The notes under the pieces were generated by a model. That model did no database searches. It worked only from the letters and a program-made list of their open reading frames with translations, and was not told where the DNA came from. A stretch of 64,000 bases of DNA from GM7GCV1 sp965221105. GTDB taxonomy: Bacteria; Pseudomonadota; Gammaproteobacteria; Pseudomonadales; GM7GCV1. Location: contig OZ244871.1 of the NCBI GenBank assembly GCA_965221105.1, positions 868,001 through 932,000 on the forward strand. Reading direction: 5' to 3'. How positions within the stretch are numbered: position 1 is the first letter of the stretch; each line of letters starts with the position of its first letter. Position numbers and translations under genes: made by a program. Positions 26,745 to 36,130 of the stretch are shown one piece after another.

Positions 26745-26782
26745 GGTATCTATCCTCTATGTACAGGCGCAACCACAGTACC

Positions 26783-27883
26783 CTATTCCAGATCTGGCCT
26801 GGCAGTTATGCGGAGATCGCGACCCAGGATGCGAATATCCGTGAAGTGAAGAGGGAGTGCCTCATTCATCACCTGCAATGGCAGATCAAAGAGCGGGCGC
26901 GCCAGGCTGCCCATCAGCTTGGGTGCCATGTATATCAGCAGTTCGTCAACCAGCCCCGACCGGAGAAAAGCGCCGGACAGGCCCGGCCCGGCTTCGACCA
27001 GAACCTCATTGCACTCACGATCACCAAGTATGGTGAGCAGTTGCAGCAGATCAACGTGCCCGTCCCGCTCATCAAAACACTGGTGCTCAACATGATCCCG
27101 GGTACCCGCACGCTCCAGATTGGCCACCAGAATGGGTGAGGTCTCCTGAAAGAAGGGAACGTCCAGCGGGAGCCTGTTGCGACTGTCCAGCAGTACCCGC
27201 AGTGGCTGCCGTCCACCAAATCTGTCGGTATCCAGGCCAAACTGCTCCGGTCGCAGGGTTAACCTGCTCTGATCCTGGGCAACCGATTGCCACCCCGTGA
27301 CCACCGCACAACTTCTGCCGCGCTGGAGCTGGACATCCGCTCGCGCAGCAGGCCCGGTTATCCAGAAACTGTTGTTGTCCGGCATGGCTGTGCGGCCATC
27401 AGCGCTGATCGCCATTTTGATTCTCACCTGCGGCAGGCCGGTGCACATGCGCTTGGTAAAACCTGGATTCAATCCGCGAGCCTCGGCATCCATCAGCGGG
27501 CCGTCAACATCCAGACCTGCCCGGCGAAGACGGTCAACACCACGGCCCGCGACCCGTGGATTTGGATCCTCCTGGCCGTAGACCACCCGTGAAACGCCAG
27601 CGGCGATCAAAGCCTGGGTGCAGGCTCCGGTTTTCCCCCTGTGGTCACAGGGTTCCAGAGTCACGTAGCAGGTCGACCCCTTCGCCTGGCCTCCCGCATG
27701 GTCAAGTGCCTCAACTTCCGCATGGGGGCCGCCGGCAACCCTGTGCCAGCCTTCGCCGACAACAGTGCCGCCACGCACCAGCAGGGCGCCTACCCGCGGA
27801 TTTGGCATGGTCGTACAGATGCCCTGCTCTGCCAGACGCAGGGCTCGCGCCATAAACCGGCTGTCTTCGGGTGTGAGAGACAT
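26783..27883 (-). CDS. ribD: Bifunctional pyrimidine deaminase/reductase RibD
   Basis: A 366-residue enzyme for steps two and three of riboflavin synthesis. The N-terminal deaminase has the zinc motif GPHAEVEAL and later TLEPCDHRGKTGACTQALIAAG. The C-terminal reductase begins at LPQVRIKMAISADGRTAMPDNNSFWITGPAARADVQ. The gene follows nrdR by 5 bases, forming nrdR-ribD-ribE-ribBA-ribH-nusB-thiL-pgpA. Confidence 0.97.
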   Translation of the reverse strand: MSLTPEDSRFMARALRLAEQGICTTMPNPRVGALLVRGGTVVGEGWHRVAGGPHAEVEALDHAGGQAKGSTCYVTLEPCDHRGKTGACTQALIAAGVSRVVYGQEDPNPRVAGRGVDRLRRAGLDVDGPLMDAEARGLNPGFTKRMCTGLPQVRIKMAISADGRTAMPDNNSFWITGPAARADVQLQRGRSCAVVTGWQSVAQDQSRLTLRPEQFGLDTDRFGGRQPLRVLLDSRNRLPLDVPFFQETSPILVANLERAGTRDHVEHQCFDERDGHVDLLQLLTILGDRECNEVLVEAGPGLSGAFLRSGLVDELLIYMAPKLMGSLARPLFDLPLQVMNEALPLHFTDIRILGRDLRITARPDLE

Positions 27884-27888
27884 TGGTC

Positions 27889-28341
27889 CTAACCCTCTTC
27901 GAGCTTGTCCAGTTCTTCTCGAAAAGCACTGATATCCTCGAACTGCCGATACACGGAGGCAAAGCGCACATAGGCAACTGCGTCCAGTTCGCGCAGTGCA
28001 TCACTCACAGCTTCACCAATAGTTCGGGAAGGAATTTCTCGCTCACCACTGGAACGCAGACGGTGCTTCATTGTGTCAATAGCCGCTTCAATCTGTTCAG
28101 CGCTCACCGGGCGCTTCTCCAGAGCTTTTTTGAGCCCGGAGCGCAGCTTGTCCTCATGAAAGGGTTCTCGCTCGCCGTTAGTCTTGATCACATGCGGCAT
28201 CAGCAGTTCGGCGCTCTCGTATGTCGTGAACCGCTCCTCGCAGACACCGCAGGCCCGGCGGCGGCGCACCTGGCTCCCGCCTGCAACCAGGCGGGAATCA
28301 ATGACTTTGGTGTCCTCCGCGGAACAAAAGGGACAATGCAT
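27889..28341 (-). CDS. nrdR: Transcriptional repressor NrdR
   Basis: A 150-residue nucleotide-sensing repressor of ribonucleotide reductase genes. The N-terminal zinc ribbon shows MHCPFCSAEDTKVIDSR and CGVCEERFTTYE. The following ATP-cone (VIKTNGEREPFHEDKLRSGLKKALEKRPVS) binds ATP/dATP. First gene of the rib operon; no FMN-riboswitch-like leader is apparent upstream. Confidence 0.97.
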   Translation of the reverse strand: MHCPFCSAEDTKVIDSRLVAGGSQVRRRRACGVCEERFTTYESAELLMPHVIKTNGEREPFHEDKLRSGLKKALEKRPVSAEQIEAAIDTMKHRLRSSGEREIPSRTIGEAVSDALRELDAVAYVRFASVYRQFEDISAFREELDKLEEG

Positions 28342-28936
28342 GGGCGCTATCTGCAGCTGGGGGCTGTAGGCGGGAGTTCATTTTAGCAAAGCTGGGAGGC
28401 CTGGTCGCCTGTGGCGGATCTTCCCGCCCGGAGGGCTTGCGCCGCGCCAATCCCCATATATCTCCATACAGGTAAAAGATCGGCCCCGGCGTGCATGAAT
28501 ACTGTGTCGATCTGGAGGGGACGGGCTTCCGCCATATATCCGACCGTCCGATGGGCTTTGGGTCTGGTTCTCACTCCGACGGCGTGCTGTGTCTGCCATC
28601 ACAATCGCACGGAGCGGAGTGTTCAGGGGATTTTCGTGTTATGCTGTGCTCTGGTGATGGTTCATACCTTGAGTGTGTGAACGATGGATAGGTCGTTGTG
28701 GCTCGTTGAAGCCGTATCCGACGGGGTGAACCATGGCCTCTCTGTTCTCTTCCAGCCACAGGGCTCGCGGTGCCGCAACACTCGGTGAGCCGCCCGCTGC
28801 AGCGGGTTGCGGACCACAGTCGAAACCGCTTTCGGCGGGGTGCTTCACCGTTGATCAGAGCTGCACGGCTTGATGACCTCAAGGGAGGGACAGGTCATAC
28901 CACGAATACAGCCTTTCGAAAACCGGGAATCAATCA
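28342..28936. other. Intergenic stretch, possible antitoxin scrap
   Basis: Nearly 600 bases between nrdR and a hydrolase gene. No convincing gene is present. On the minus strand, near 28740-28770, a frame reads RALWLEENREAM, which is like the C-terminal part of CcdA-type antitoxins (WxxENxEAI), but the sequence on either side does not match. I regard it as a possible scrap only. The region also carries several short GC-rich inverted stretches. Confidence 0.3.
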
Positions 28937-29848
28937 ATGGCACACCCCCAGAATGCAGCCAGCTCAACCGCTGAAGACGTCACCTGTGTCGTCCAGGGCC
29001 TGAGCATACGGGGAAAACGCTGGAATGCCGGAGCACCCAACCGCGTCATAGCGTTGCACGGCCTGCTGGACAATTGCGGCAGCTTTGACCGGCTGGCTCC
29101 CCTGCTGAAACATCTGGATCTGGTCGCGTTCGATGCTGCCGGACATGCCAAGAGCGACTTTCGGTCAGCCGACAGCCAGTATCTGATCTGGTTTGATGTG
29201 ACCGAGGTGTTCGGTGTCGCCGATCAGTTGGGCTGGCAGACCTTTCACCTGCTGGGACACTCACGAGGTGCGTCGATTGCGACGCTGTGCGCCGGCAGCC
29301 TGAATGAGCGGGTTGATCGACTGGTGCTGATCGACGGAGGCATTCCAATACCCAGGGAACCCGAACAGGCACCCGAAAAATTTGCCGAACACCTCAGGGC
29401 AAACCGGCGATTCGCGGCTGCCAAACCCACCCTGTATCCGACTCGTGAGAAAGCACTGGAAGGGCGGGTGCACGGGATGATGCCGGTCAGTCTGGATGCT
29501 GCGGAAATGTTGGCTGCGCGGGCACTGCGGTACGGAGAGGGCTCATACTACTGGCGTGCCGATCCCAAACTCAAGTCCCCATCCAGCTTCAGCCTGACAC
29601 CACACCAGGTGAAGAGTTTTTATGCCGCAATCAGCGCTCCAACCCTGTTGATTGCGGCCGAGGCTGGCATCTATCAATCCTCGCGTGCTCAGGAAGGTGC
29701 GTATTTTGGGGCCATACCGGATTTCGAACGTCAGGTGCTACCTGGTGGCCACCATCTTCATCTGGACGGTGCAGCAGAAGACTGTGCCAGTTTGATCAAC
29801 CGGTTCCTGACGCACAGGCCGCCTGATCAGGTGCCGTACACCGGGTAG
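28937..29848 (+). CDS. Alpha/beta hydrolase
   Basis: A 303-residue serine hydrolase. The oxyanion-loop HGLLDNCGSFDRLAPLL, the nucleophile elbow GHSRGAS, an acid in the APTLLIAAEAGIY region and a catalytic His in GGHHLHLDG are all visible. The pattern is close to the MEST/serine-hydrolase-like (SERHL) group; substrate unknown. The 3' end overlaps the 3' end of convergent glyA by 22 bases. The start at MAHPQNAASS has an AATCAATC context with no strong ribosome-binding site, so a later start is possible. Confidence 0.85.
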   Translation: MAHPQNAASSTAEDVTCVVQGLSIRGKRWNAGAPNRVIALHGLLDNCGSFDRLAPLLKHLDLVAFDAAGHAKSDFRSADSQYLIWFDVTEVFGVADQLGWQTFHLLGHSRGASIATLCAGSLNERVDRLVLIDGGIPIPREPEQAPEKFAEHLRANRRFAAAKPTLYPTREKALEGRVHGMMPVSLDAAEMLAARALRYGEGSYYWRADPKLKSPSSFSLTPHQVKSFYAAISAPTLLIAAEAGIYQSSRAQEGAYFGAIPDFERQVLPGGHHLHLDGAAEDCASLINRFLTHRPPDQVPYTG

Positions 29849-31092
29849 CGGTGACAGAGATCCAGAACGTACGATTTCACCTCCGCCTCGACCGGTTCAG
29901 AGGAACCTGTTTCCAGGCTCTCCAGCACATCGCACATCCAGTGCGCAAGGTCAGAGCATTCAGCCTCACCCATGCCCCGGGTAGTCACAGCAGGTGTGCC
30001 AACGCGCAGGCCTGAAGTCACGAAAGGTGAACGGGGATCCTTGGGAACGGCATTCTTGTTGACGGTAATGTTGGCCCGCCCAAGCGCTTCCTCCGCGTCC
30101 TTGCCTGTGTACTCCCTGCCCAGCAGGCTGATCAGTATCAAATGATTCCTGGTACCACCTGACACCACGCCCAGTCCACGCTGGAGAAAAACATCCGCCA
30201 TAATCTGGGCGTTCTTTATCACCTGTTCCTGGTAGGTCCTGAACGCGGGTTCCAGAGCTTCCTTGAATGCGATAGCCTTGGCCGCTATGACATGGCACAG
30301 AGGGCCACCCTGACCGCCAGGAAACACCGACGAGTTGAATTTCTTCTCCAGTTCCTCATTGGCCCGCGCCAGAATGAACCCACCGCGCGGGCCGCGCAAG
30401 GTCTTGTGGGTCGTGGATGTCACCACATCTGCACAGGGCACCGGATTGGGGTACAGGCCCGCGGCAACCAGCCCGGCTACATGCGCCATATCGACCATCA
30501 GGTAGGCGCCGACACCCTGTGCGATTTCACCAAAACGGGCCCAGTCGATAATTCCGGAATAGGCCGAAAAGCCCGCAACAATCATCCGTGGCTGGTGTTC
30601 CAGGGCAAGCGCCTCAACCTGCTCATAGTCGATTCCCCCGGTGTCCGCATTCAGGCCATACTGGATTGCGTTGTACATCTTGCCCGAGAAATTCGGCTTT
30701 GCACCATGGGTCAAATGGCCACCGTCAGCCAGGCTCATCCCCAGCACCGTATCGCCTGGCTGGCAGAGCGCCTGATAGACCGCCGAGTTGGCCTGGGAAC
30801 CCGAATGCGGCTGCACATTGGCATAGTCCGCCGCAAACAGCTCCTTCAACCGGTCGATGGCAAGCTGTTCCGCCCTGTCGACATTCTCACAGCCACCGTA
30901 ATAGCGCCTGTTGGGATAGCCTTCCGCATACTTGTTGGTCAGGGTGCTGCCCTGGACTTCCATCACCAGCGGACTGCAATAATTCTCGGAGGCAATCAGC
31001 TCGATGTGTTCCTCCTGGCGCAGGTTCTCCTGATCAATGGCGGCATCAAGCTCGGGATCGTAGCTGGAGAGAGTGACGGATTTATCAAACAT
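29827..31092 (-). CDS. glyA: Serine hydroxymethyltransferase
   Basis: A 421-residue PLP enzyme interconverting serine and glycine with tetrahydrofolate, the main one-carbon source. The start MFDKSVTLSSYDPELDAAI is chosen from the family over a much longer open frame. ELIASENY, the YYGGCENVD motif and the PLP-lysine motif VVTSTTHKTLRGPRGG are present. In many gammaproteobacteria glyA precedes nrdR; here a hydrolase and a gap intervene, but the strand is the same. Confidence 0.98.
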   Translation of the reverse strand: MFDKSVTLSSYDPELDAAIDQENLRQEEHIELIASENYCSPLVMEVQGSTLTNKYAEGYPNRRYYGGCENVDRAEQLAIDRLKELFAADYANVQPHSGSQANSAVYQALCQPGDTVLGMSLADGGHLTHGAKPNFSGKMYNAIQYGLNADTGGIDYEQVEALALEHQPRMIVAGFSAYSGIIDWARFGEIAQGVGAYLMVDMAHVAGLVAAGLYPNPVPCADVVTSTTHKTLRGPRGGFILARANEELEKKFNSSVFPGGQGGPLCHVIAAKAIAFKEALEPAFRTYQEQVIKNAQIMADVFLQRGLGVVSGGTRNHLILISLLGREYTGKDAEEALGRANITVNKNAVPKDPRSPFVTSGLRVGTPAVTTRGMGEAECSDLAHWMCDVLESLETGSSEPVEAEVKSYVLDLCHRYPVYGT

Positions 31093-31340
31093 GCAGATAC
31101 CCTTTTCTGTCGGACCATCCCCGTGAGATGGGAAGGTGGAAAAGCACGGAATTCTACAGGAATGCCCGGGGGATTCCGAGAGCCGGATTCCGGATATTTG
31201 TGCCCTCCTGTCAGGCCGGGAACATTTGCAAAGAGTCCAGGCATAAAATACCCTCGGCATCTTCAGGTTCGGCTCCACACAGGTGCACATCAGCGCAGCC
31301 GATGGAATGAAACTGCCACACAAACAGGTACCCACAGGCA

Positions 31341-33002
31341 ATGGCTCAATACGTCTACACCATGAACGGGGTTGGCAAGATCGTGCCGCCCAAAAGGGAA
31401 ATCCTGCACAATATCTCACTGTCCTTTTTTCCGGGTGCAAAAATCGGTGTGCTTGGCCTGAACGGGGCTGGCAAATCAACCCTCCTGAAAATCATGGCTG
31501 GCATTGACACCGACATCATTGGTGAAGCGCACCCCATGCCGGATATCAGAATGGGCTACCTCGCCCAGGAACCGGGGCTTGATGACGACCGGACCGTACG
31601 GGAGAACGTGGAGGACGGCGTTCGGGAACCACTGGATGCGCTTGCCGGACTGAATGAAGTCTACGCCGCCTACGCCGAGCCCGATGCAGACTTTGATAAA
31701 CTCGCCAGGCGCCAGGAAGCCTTTGAGTCAGTGATCCAGGCATGGGATGCCCACAACCTCGAAAACCGCCTGGAGCGTGCGGCGGACTCGTTGCGGCTAC
31801 CGGACTGGGATGCCAGGGTCGCCAACCTGTCCGGCGGCGAAAGAAGACGTGTGGCGCTCTGCAGACTGCTGCTGTCCAATCCCGATATGCTGCTCCTGGA
31901 CGAACCGACAAACCACCTGGATGCCGAGTCCGTGCACTGGCTGGAGCAGTTTCTCGCCGACTTCAGGGGCACCGTGGTCGCTGTAACCCACGACCGCTAT
32001 TTCCTGGACAATGTCGCGGGCTGGATACTGGAGCTGGATCGCGGGCGCGGCATTCCCTACGAGGGCAATTACACGACCTGGCTGGAGGCGAAGAAAGCCC
32101 GTCTGGAACACGAGGAAAAGGCTGAAGCGGCGCGGCACAAGGCCATCAGACAGGAACTGGAGTGGGTGCGTTCAAACCCCAGGGGTCGACACGCAAAGAA
32201 CAAGGCCCGCCTGGCCCGCTTCGATGAACTCAATTCCCGGGAATTCCAGCAACGCAACGAGACCAATGAAATCTATATCCCTCCCGGGCCGCGCCTGGGC
32301 AATTCGGTGGTGGAATTTATCAACGTCAGCAAAGCCTATGAGGGCAGGGAGCTGTTTTCGGGACTGAGCTTTCAGGTTCCACCCGGGGCACTTGTTGGCA
32401 TTATCGGCGCAAATGGAGCCGGCAAGTCCACCCTGTTCCGGCTGATTGCCGGCGAGGAGCAGGCAGACTCTGGCGAGGTCAGGATCGGAGAATCGGTACA
32501 GCTGGCATTTGTCGAACAAAGCAGGGCTTCGCTGGATGACGACACGTCAGTCTGGGAAGCCATTTCAGGTGGGTCAGACGTGCTGAGCATCGGCACTTAC
32601 GAGGTCAGTTCCCGGGCCTATGTTGGACGATTCAATTTCAAAGGTTCCGACCAGCAAAAGCGGGTTGGCGATCTGTCCGGTGGAGAGCGGGGGCGGTTGC
32701 ACCTGGCCAGTGTCCTCAGGCAGGGTGCCAATCTGTTGCTGCTCGATGAACCCTCCAACGATCTGGATGTAGAAACCCTGCGGGCTCTGGAGGAGGCCCT
32801 GCTGAGCTTCCCTGGCTGTGCACTGGTCATTTCCCACGACCGGTGGTTTCTGGACCGGATCGCCACCCACATTCTTGCCTTTGAGGATGATGGTTCAGTG
32901 GTCTTCTTCGACGGCAACTACAGTGAATACCGCCGGGATCTTGTGTACAGACGAGGCGATGACGCCCGGCCCACACGACGTCAGTATCGCCGCATTGAAT
33001 AG
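31341..33002 (+). CDS. ettA: Energy-dependent translational throttle protein EttA
   Basis: A 553-residue ABC-F ATPase that binds the ribosomal E site and gates the first elongation step according to ADP/ATP. Two ABC domains are visible: Walker A GLNGAGKST and GANGAGKST, signatures NLSGGERRRVALCRLLL and LSGGERGRLHLASVL, and Walker B LLLDEPTNHLD and LLLDEPSNDLD. The arm and linker (KKARLEHEEKAEAARHKAI) match EttA. The N-terminus MAQYVYTMNGVGKIVPPKREIL is diagnostic. It is transcribed alone. Confidence 0.96.
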   Translation: MAQYVYTMNGVGKIVPPKREILHNISLSFFPGAKIGVLGLNGAGKSTLLKIMAGIDTDIIGEAHPMPDIRMGYLAQEPGLDDDRTVRENVEDGVREPLDALAGLNEVYAAYAEPDADFDKLARRQEAFESVIQAWDAHNLENRLERAADSLRLPDWDARVANLSGGERRRVALCRLLLSNPDMLLLDEPTNHLDAESVHWLEQFLADFRGTVVAVTHDRYFLDNVAGWILELDRGRGIPYEGNYTTWLEAKKARLEHEEKAEAARHKAIRQELEWVRSNPRGRHAKNKARLARFDELNSREFQQRNETNEIYIPPGPRLGNSVVEFINVSKAYEGRELFSGLSFQVPPGALVGIIGANGAGKSTLFRLIAGEEQADSGEVRIGESVQLAFVEQSRASLDDDTSVWEAISGGSDVLSIGTYEVSSRAYVGRFNFKGSDQQKRVGDLSGGERGRLHLASVLRQGANLLLLDEPSNDLDVETLRALEEALLSFPGCALVISHDRWFLDRIATHILAFEDDGSVVFFDGNYSEYRRDLVYRRGDDARPTRRQYRRIE

Positions 33003-33095
33003 GCTATGGTCCCGTCCAGCCGGGCGCGGTGGCACGACGCGGACTGCTGCTGCGCCATCGTACATCCAGGCTGAAACCTGGCTGGCCTCGCGAAC

Positions 33096-33479
33096 CTACT
33101 TGGACTCCTGACACTCGCCCAGCAGCGAATATGTGCGGCCATCGAATGTCTCGCCGTAAATGAAGTAGCCCATCTGGCAGTATTGTCCAACCCGTGGATC
33201 ACCTTCCAGCTGTCGGCGCATCTCGGCATAGTTGCCGGCACCGGGTCTCTGGGAGGTCGGGCGCGCTGACTCGCCGCTGATCGCTCCCGGAATGGTTTCG
33301 TAGACAAACAGCTTGCTGCTGTTGTCGGAGTCCAGGGCACGAAATGCATAGAGATCCGAAGGCGGGGTGGTTGCGCAGGACAGGAGCATCACTGAGGCAG
33401 CGATGGCTGATGCGGATACTCCAGGCGAGGACCGTTTCACAGCCCGCACCCTTGCCCACCAAAAAGAGGGACCTTCCAT
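33096..33479 (-). CDS. Small lipoprotein of unknown function
   Basis: A 127-residue protein. A basic N-terminus (MEGPSFWWARVRAVKRS) is followed by a hydrophobic stretch and the lipobox LLSCATTPP, so the mature protein begins with a lipidated Cys. The mature part has two further Cys (GQYCQMGYF and LLGECQESK), which could pair. The ATG at 33479 gives a plausible signal; a longer frame begins 27 codons earlier. Not recognised. Confidence 0.6.
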   Translation of the reverse strand: MEGPSFWWARVRAVKRSSPGVSASAIAASVMLLSCATTPPSDLYAFRALDSDNSSKLFVYETIPGAISGESARPTSQRPGAGNYAEMRRQLEGDPRVGQYCQMGYFIYGETFDGRTYSLLGECQESK

Positions 33480-33862
33480 ACAGCTATCTCCAAAAACCTT
33501 TGGCACACATATTTGAGCCGGCCCGGATTGGGGAGTGCCCCGACTCGCGTGAGAGCCCATAATCTAAGGCAAGCTGGTGCTCCTCATTCAATTGACCCAT
33601 TAAGGAATCCCCGCTTCCAGTCCGAAGCGCATCATTCGCCCCTCCCGGAATGAGGGCGGAGCCCGAATGGAGGGAGGGGGCGGCAGCGGATCATTCTGCC
33701 CCTCCGGGCGTCCATTTCGGCCACCACTGGCATCACTCTCGACGTCAGAGCATACTGACACAGACCTTCAGGCGATGCACGCGCTTTCCCGCTGTCGTCC
33801 GGCCACACGAACTCCCACCCATCCATCTGGAGCGTTCTGAATGACTGAGTGTGTGATCGTCT

Positions 33863-34022
33863 TCAGGGGCCAGCTGGCATTCTGGAGAACACCTCCGCAG
33901 GCGTGCGATACCCCAACACCTTCCGGGGCCGGGTGGTGATCCGGTCCTCCACCGCCCGCACCTGGGCATCCGTCACCGCACGGAAGTCCGTCCCCTTCGG
34001 GAAGTACTCTCGCACCAGGCCG
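33863..34022 (-). pseudogene. IS30-family transposase, C-terminal remnant
   Basis: The minus strand reads LVREYFPKGTDF, then RAVEDRITTRPRKVLGYRTP and AEVFSRMPAGP before a stop, the characteristic IS30 C-terminus. The rest of the gene is gone: at 34022 the sequence switches abruptly to another transposase on the opposite strand. The upstream 33600-33860 stretch contains more debris (a minus-strand frame with MDGWEFVWPDDSGKAR) that I cannot assign. Confidence 0.8.
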
Positions 34023-34023
34023 G

Positions 34024-34266
34024 GTTTCCCTCGAAACCATCGAGACGATCCTCAACTACCTGTCCACCACGACCACCAGGACCGGAATGGGGGTGCGGGC
34101 CAGCCTGATTGAGAAGATCTACGACACAGGCGTCAGGATCGATGATGCACTCATGGCGATGCTCAGTATCGAACGGGAAGAAAGGATCCCGAAATGGAAC
34201 TGCACAATCCGGCCAAACCCACTAGATCTTGAGAAAGAAACATCCAACACGGGCCAAATATGCTAA
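34024..34266 (+). pseudogene. ISAzo13-family transposase, C-terminal remnant
   Basis: An 80-codon plus-strand piece: VSLETIETILNYLSTTTTRTG, RASLIEKIYDTGVRI and ERIPKWNCTIRP before TAA. This matches the end of ISAzo13-type transposases (ETI...TTTxTGLxVxAxLD...Y.xGxKI...WNYTI). No upstream part remains. It ends 61 bases before the first AAA-ATPase gene. Confidence 0.7.
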
Positions 34267-34327
34267 GTTCTTTCGCGAGCCCTAAGCTTTGGCCTTGCCC
34301 TAAGGGCCACGACACTGGATACCGACT

Positions 34328-35893
34328 ATGAACACCCGCACACTCCCCATCGGCATACAGGATTTCCGTACGATTCGGGAGCAGGATTTCTACTACGTTG
34401 ACAAGACCCCCCATATCCGCCGGTTGATAGAACTGGGGAGATACTGGTTCCTGTCCCGTCCTCGCCGGTTCGGCAAGAGCCTTCTGGTCGATACCCTGCG
34501 GGAACTGTTCGAGGGCAGCGAGGAACTGTTCCGGGGCCTGGACATACACGGACACTGGGACTGGTCGGTCAGGCATCCGGTGGTCAGGCTCAGCTTCGAC
34601 GGGAAGTACAACGAACCGGGGGAGATTGAGGGGGACATCATCGAACAGCTGGAGAGCATAGAACGTCATCACAACCTGGCTCCTGCCCATTCGTCCGATA
34701 CCGGGCCCAGACGTCTCCGGAACATTCTGGACCGCCTGCACCATGCCACCGGGCACCAGGTGGTGGTGCTGGTCGACGAGTACGACAAGCCGATCCTGGA
34801 TGTGCTGGAGAACCCGGAGCTGGCGACAGCGAACCGAGACTACCTCAGGGGGTTCTACGGCATCATCAAGGGCAGCGCCGAGCATGTCCGCTTCGTCTTC
34901 GTCACCGGGGTGAGCATGTTCTCCAAGGTGAGCCTGTTTTCCGGTCTCAACAACCTGGACAACATCAGCCTCGACCCGGAATTTGCCACCATCTGCGGCT
35001 ACACCGACCGGGATCTGGACAGGGTATTCGCTCCGGAACTCCCCGGACTGGACCGGGACGAGATCCGGGAATGGTACAACGGCTATCACTGGCTCGGTGA
35101 TGAGAAGCTCTACAATCCGTTCGACCTGTTGCTGCTGTTCAGGAAGCGGCGGTTCATGCCCCACTGGTTCGAGACCGGCTCGCCCACCTTCCTGTACCGG
35201 ATGATGATGGAGAACGAGGTGAGTCCGATGGAACTGGAAAGCAGGACGACTGACGAGAAATTGGTCTCGCAGTTCGATGTGGGTGATATTGGGATAGATG
35301 CCCTGCTGTTCCAGACAGGATACCTGACGATCACCAGAGAGAAGAGGGAGGGCTTCAAGACGTTCTATGTCCTGGACTATCCCAATTTCGAGGTGCAGCA
35401 GAGCCTGAACGACGGACTGCTGGGGTACCTCGGAAAGACGGGCAAGGAGGTGTCGGACCGCGGCATGGAGCTCGGCCGCCTGTTGGCTGCCAACGACTTT
35501 GACGGATTCGGGGAGTGCCTGAGATCGTTCTTTGCGGGCATTCCGTACCAGTGGCACACAGGCACCAGTCCCGCCCGGTACGAGGCCTGGTACGCCGGGA
35601 TGCTGTATGCCTGTTTCCGGACCATTGGCCTGGACCTCAGGGTGGAGGAATCCTCAGGCCGGGGCCGGGCGGACATGGTGGTGTTTCACGGTCGGCAGGT
35701 ATTCGTGTTCGAGTTCAAGATGGCTGATGGGGAGGATACCGGGGAGGCGGCCGCCCGGTCGGCGATTGAACAGATCCGGGACAGGGGATACGCTGAACAA
35801 TACCGGGACAGGGGGGAGCCGGTGCATCTTGTCGGAGTGTCGTTCAGCCGGGATGCCCGGAATCTGGCAGCGGTGAAGGTGGTACAGCTGTGA
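34328..35893 (+). CDS. AAA-ATPase-like / PD-(D/E)XK nuclease-like protein (copy 1)
   Basis: A 521-residue protein. The N-terminal AAA-ATPase-like domain (Pfam AAA-ATPase_like) starts LPIGIQDFRTIREQDFYYVDKT, has an atypical Walker A in RPRRFGKSLLVDTL (GKS) and a Walker B in QVVVLVDEYDKPILD. The C-terminus is PDDEXK_9-like: RADMVVF, then VFVFEFKMADG, the D...ExK nuclease signature. Such proteins are common as multicopy accessory genes; function is not established. A near-identical but mosaic paralogue follows 400 bases downstream. The segment DRGYAEQYRDRGEP is a short internal duplication absent from copy 2. Confidence 0.85.
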   Translation: MNTRTLPIGIQDFRTIREQDFYYVDKTPHIRRLIELGRYWFLSRPRRFGKSLLVDTLRELFEGSEELFRGLDIHGHWDWSVRHPVVRLSFDGKYNEPGEIEGDIIEQLESIERHHNLAPAHSSDTGPRRLRNILDRLHHATGHQVVVLVDEYDKPILDVLENPELATANRDYLRGFYGIIKGSAEHVRFVFVTGVSMFSKVSLFSGLNNLDNISLDPEFATICGYTDRDLDRVFAPELPGLDRDEIREWYNGYHWLGDEKLYNPFDLLLLFRKRRFMPHWFETGSPTFLYRMMMENEVSPMELESRTTDEKLVSQFDVGDIGIDALLFQTGYLTITREKREGFKTFYVLDYPNFEVQQSLNDGLLGYLGKTGKEVSDRGMELGRLLAANDFDGFGECLRSFFAGIPYQWHTGTSPARYEAWYAGMLYACFRTIGLDLRVEESSGRGRADMVVFHGRQVFVFEFKMADGEDTGEAAARSAIEQIRDRGYAEQYRDRGEPVHLVGVSFSRDARNLAAVKVVQL

Positions 35894-35991
35894 TCACCTG
35901 GGCCTGAGTGTGACTCAACGCCCCCTGAGTGTTGGCTCAGTTTCGCTTCACGTGATTGATTCACTCTGGGGTTCTGTGTTGTTGAGACCCT

Positions 35992-36021
35992 GGACTGTAT
36001 CCATGTACATGGATACAGTCC
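35992..36021. repeat. Perfect 30-bp palindrome
   Basis: Every base from 35992 to 36021 pairs with its mirror, centred on CCATGTACATGG. It lies between the two AAA-ATPase paralogues and includes the ATG that would open the IS1634 transposase remnant. It may be an element end, an operator or a hairpin site. Confidence 0.85.
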
Positions 36022-36130
36022 CCAACCACACCTCTCCGTCTCCGCTGCTGTGTTGCTGCGCGAGTCCTGCCGGCACAACGGCACCGTCACGAAACGTACC
36101 CTGGTCAATCTCTCCACGTGGCCCCGTCCC
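36005..36130 (+). pseudogene. IS1634-family transposase, N-terminal remnant
   Basis: From the ATG inside the palindrome the frame reads MYMDTVPNHTSPSP. After a shift it continues AAVLLRESCR, TVTKRTLVNLSTWP. This matches the IS1634 N-terminus (MYIRxVPNRxSPPAxLLRES...KxRTLANLSxWP). It is frameshifted and cut off after about 45 residues. The rest of the 36130-36290 stretch shows nothing clear. Confidence 0.6.

Noticed and set aside
28342..28480. Possible FMN riboswitch before the rib operon
   Set aside because: None of the conserved FMN aptamer segments are visible, and the first gene is nrdR, which does not usually carry one.
34163..35557. A 464-codon open frame on the minus strand
   Set aside because: Antisense to the AAA-ATPase gene; a shadow of its codon usage, and similar shadows appear antisense to copy 2.
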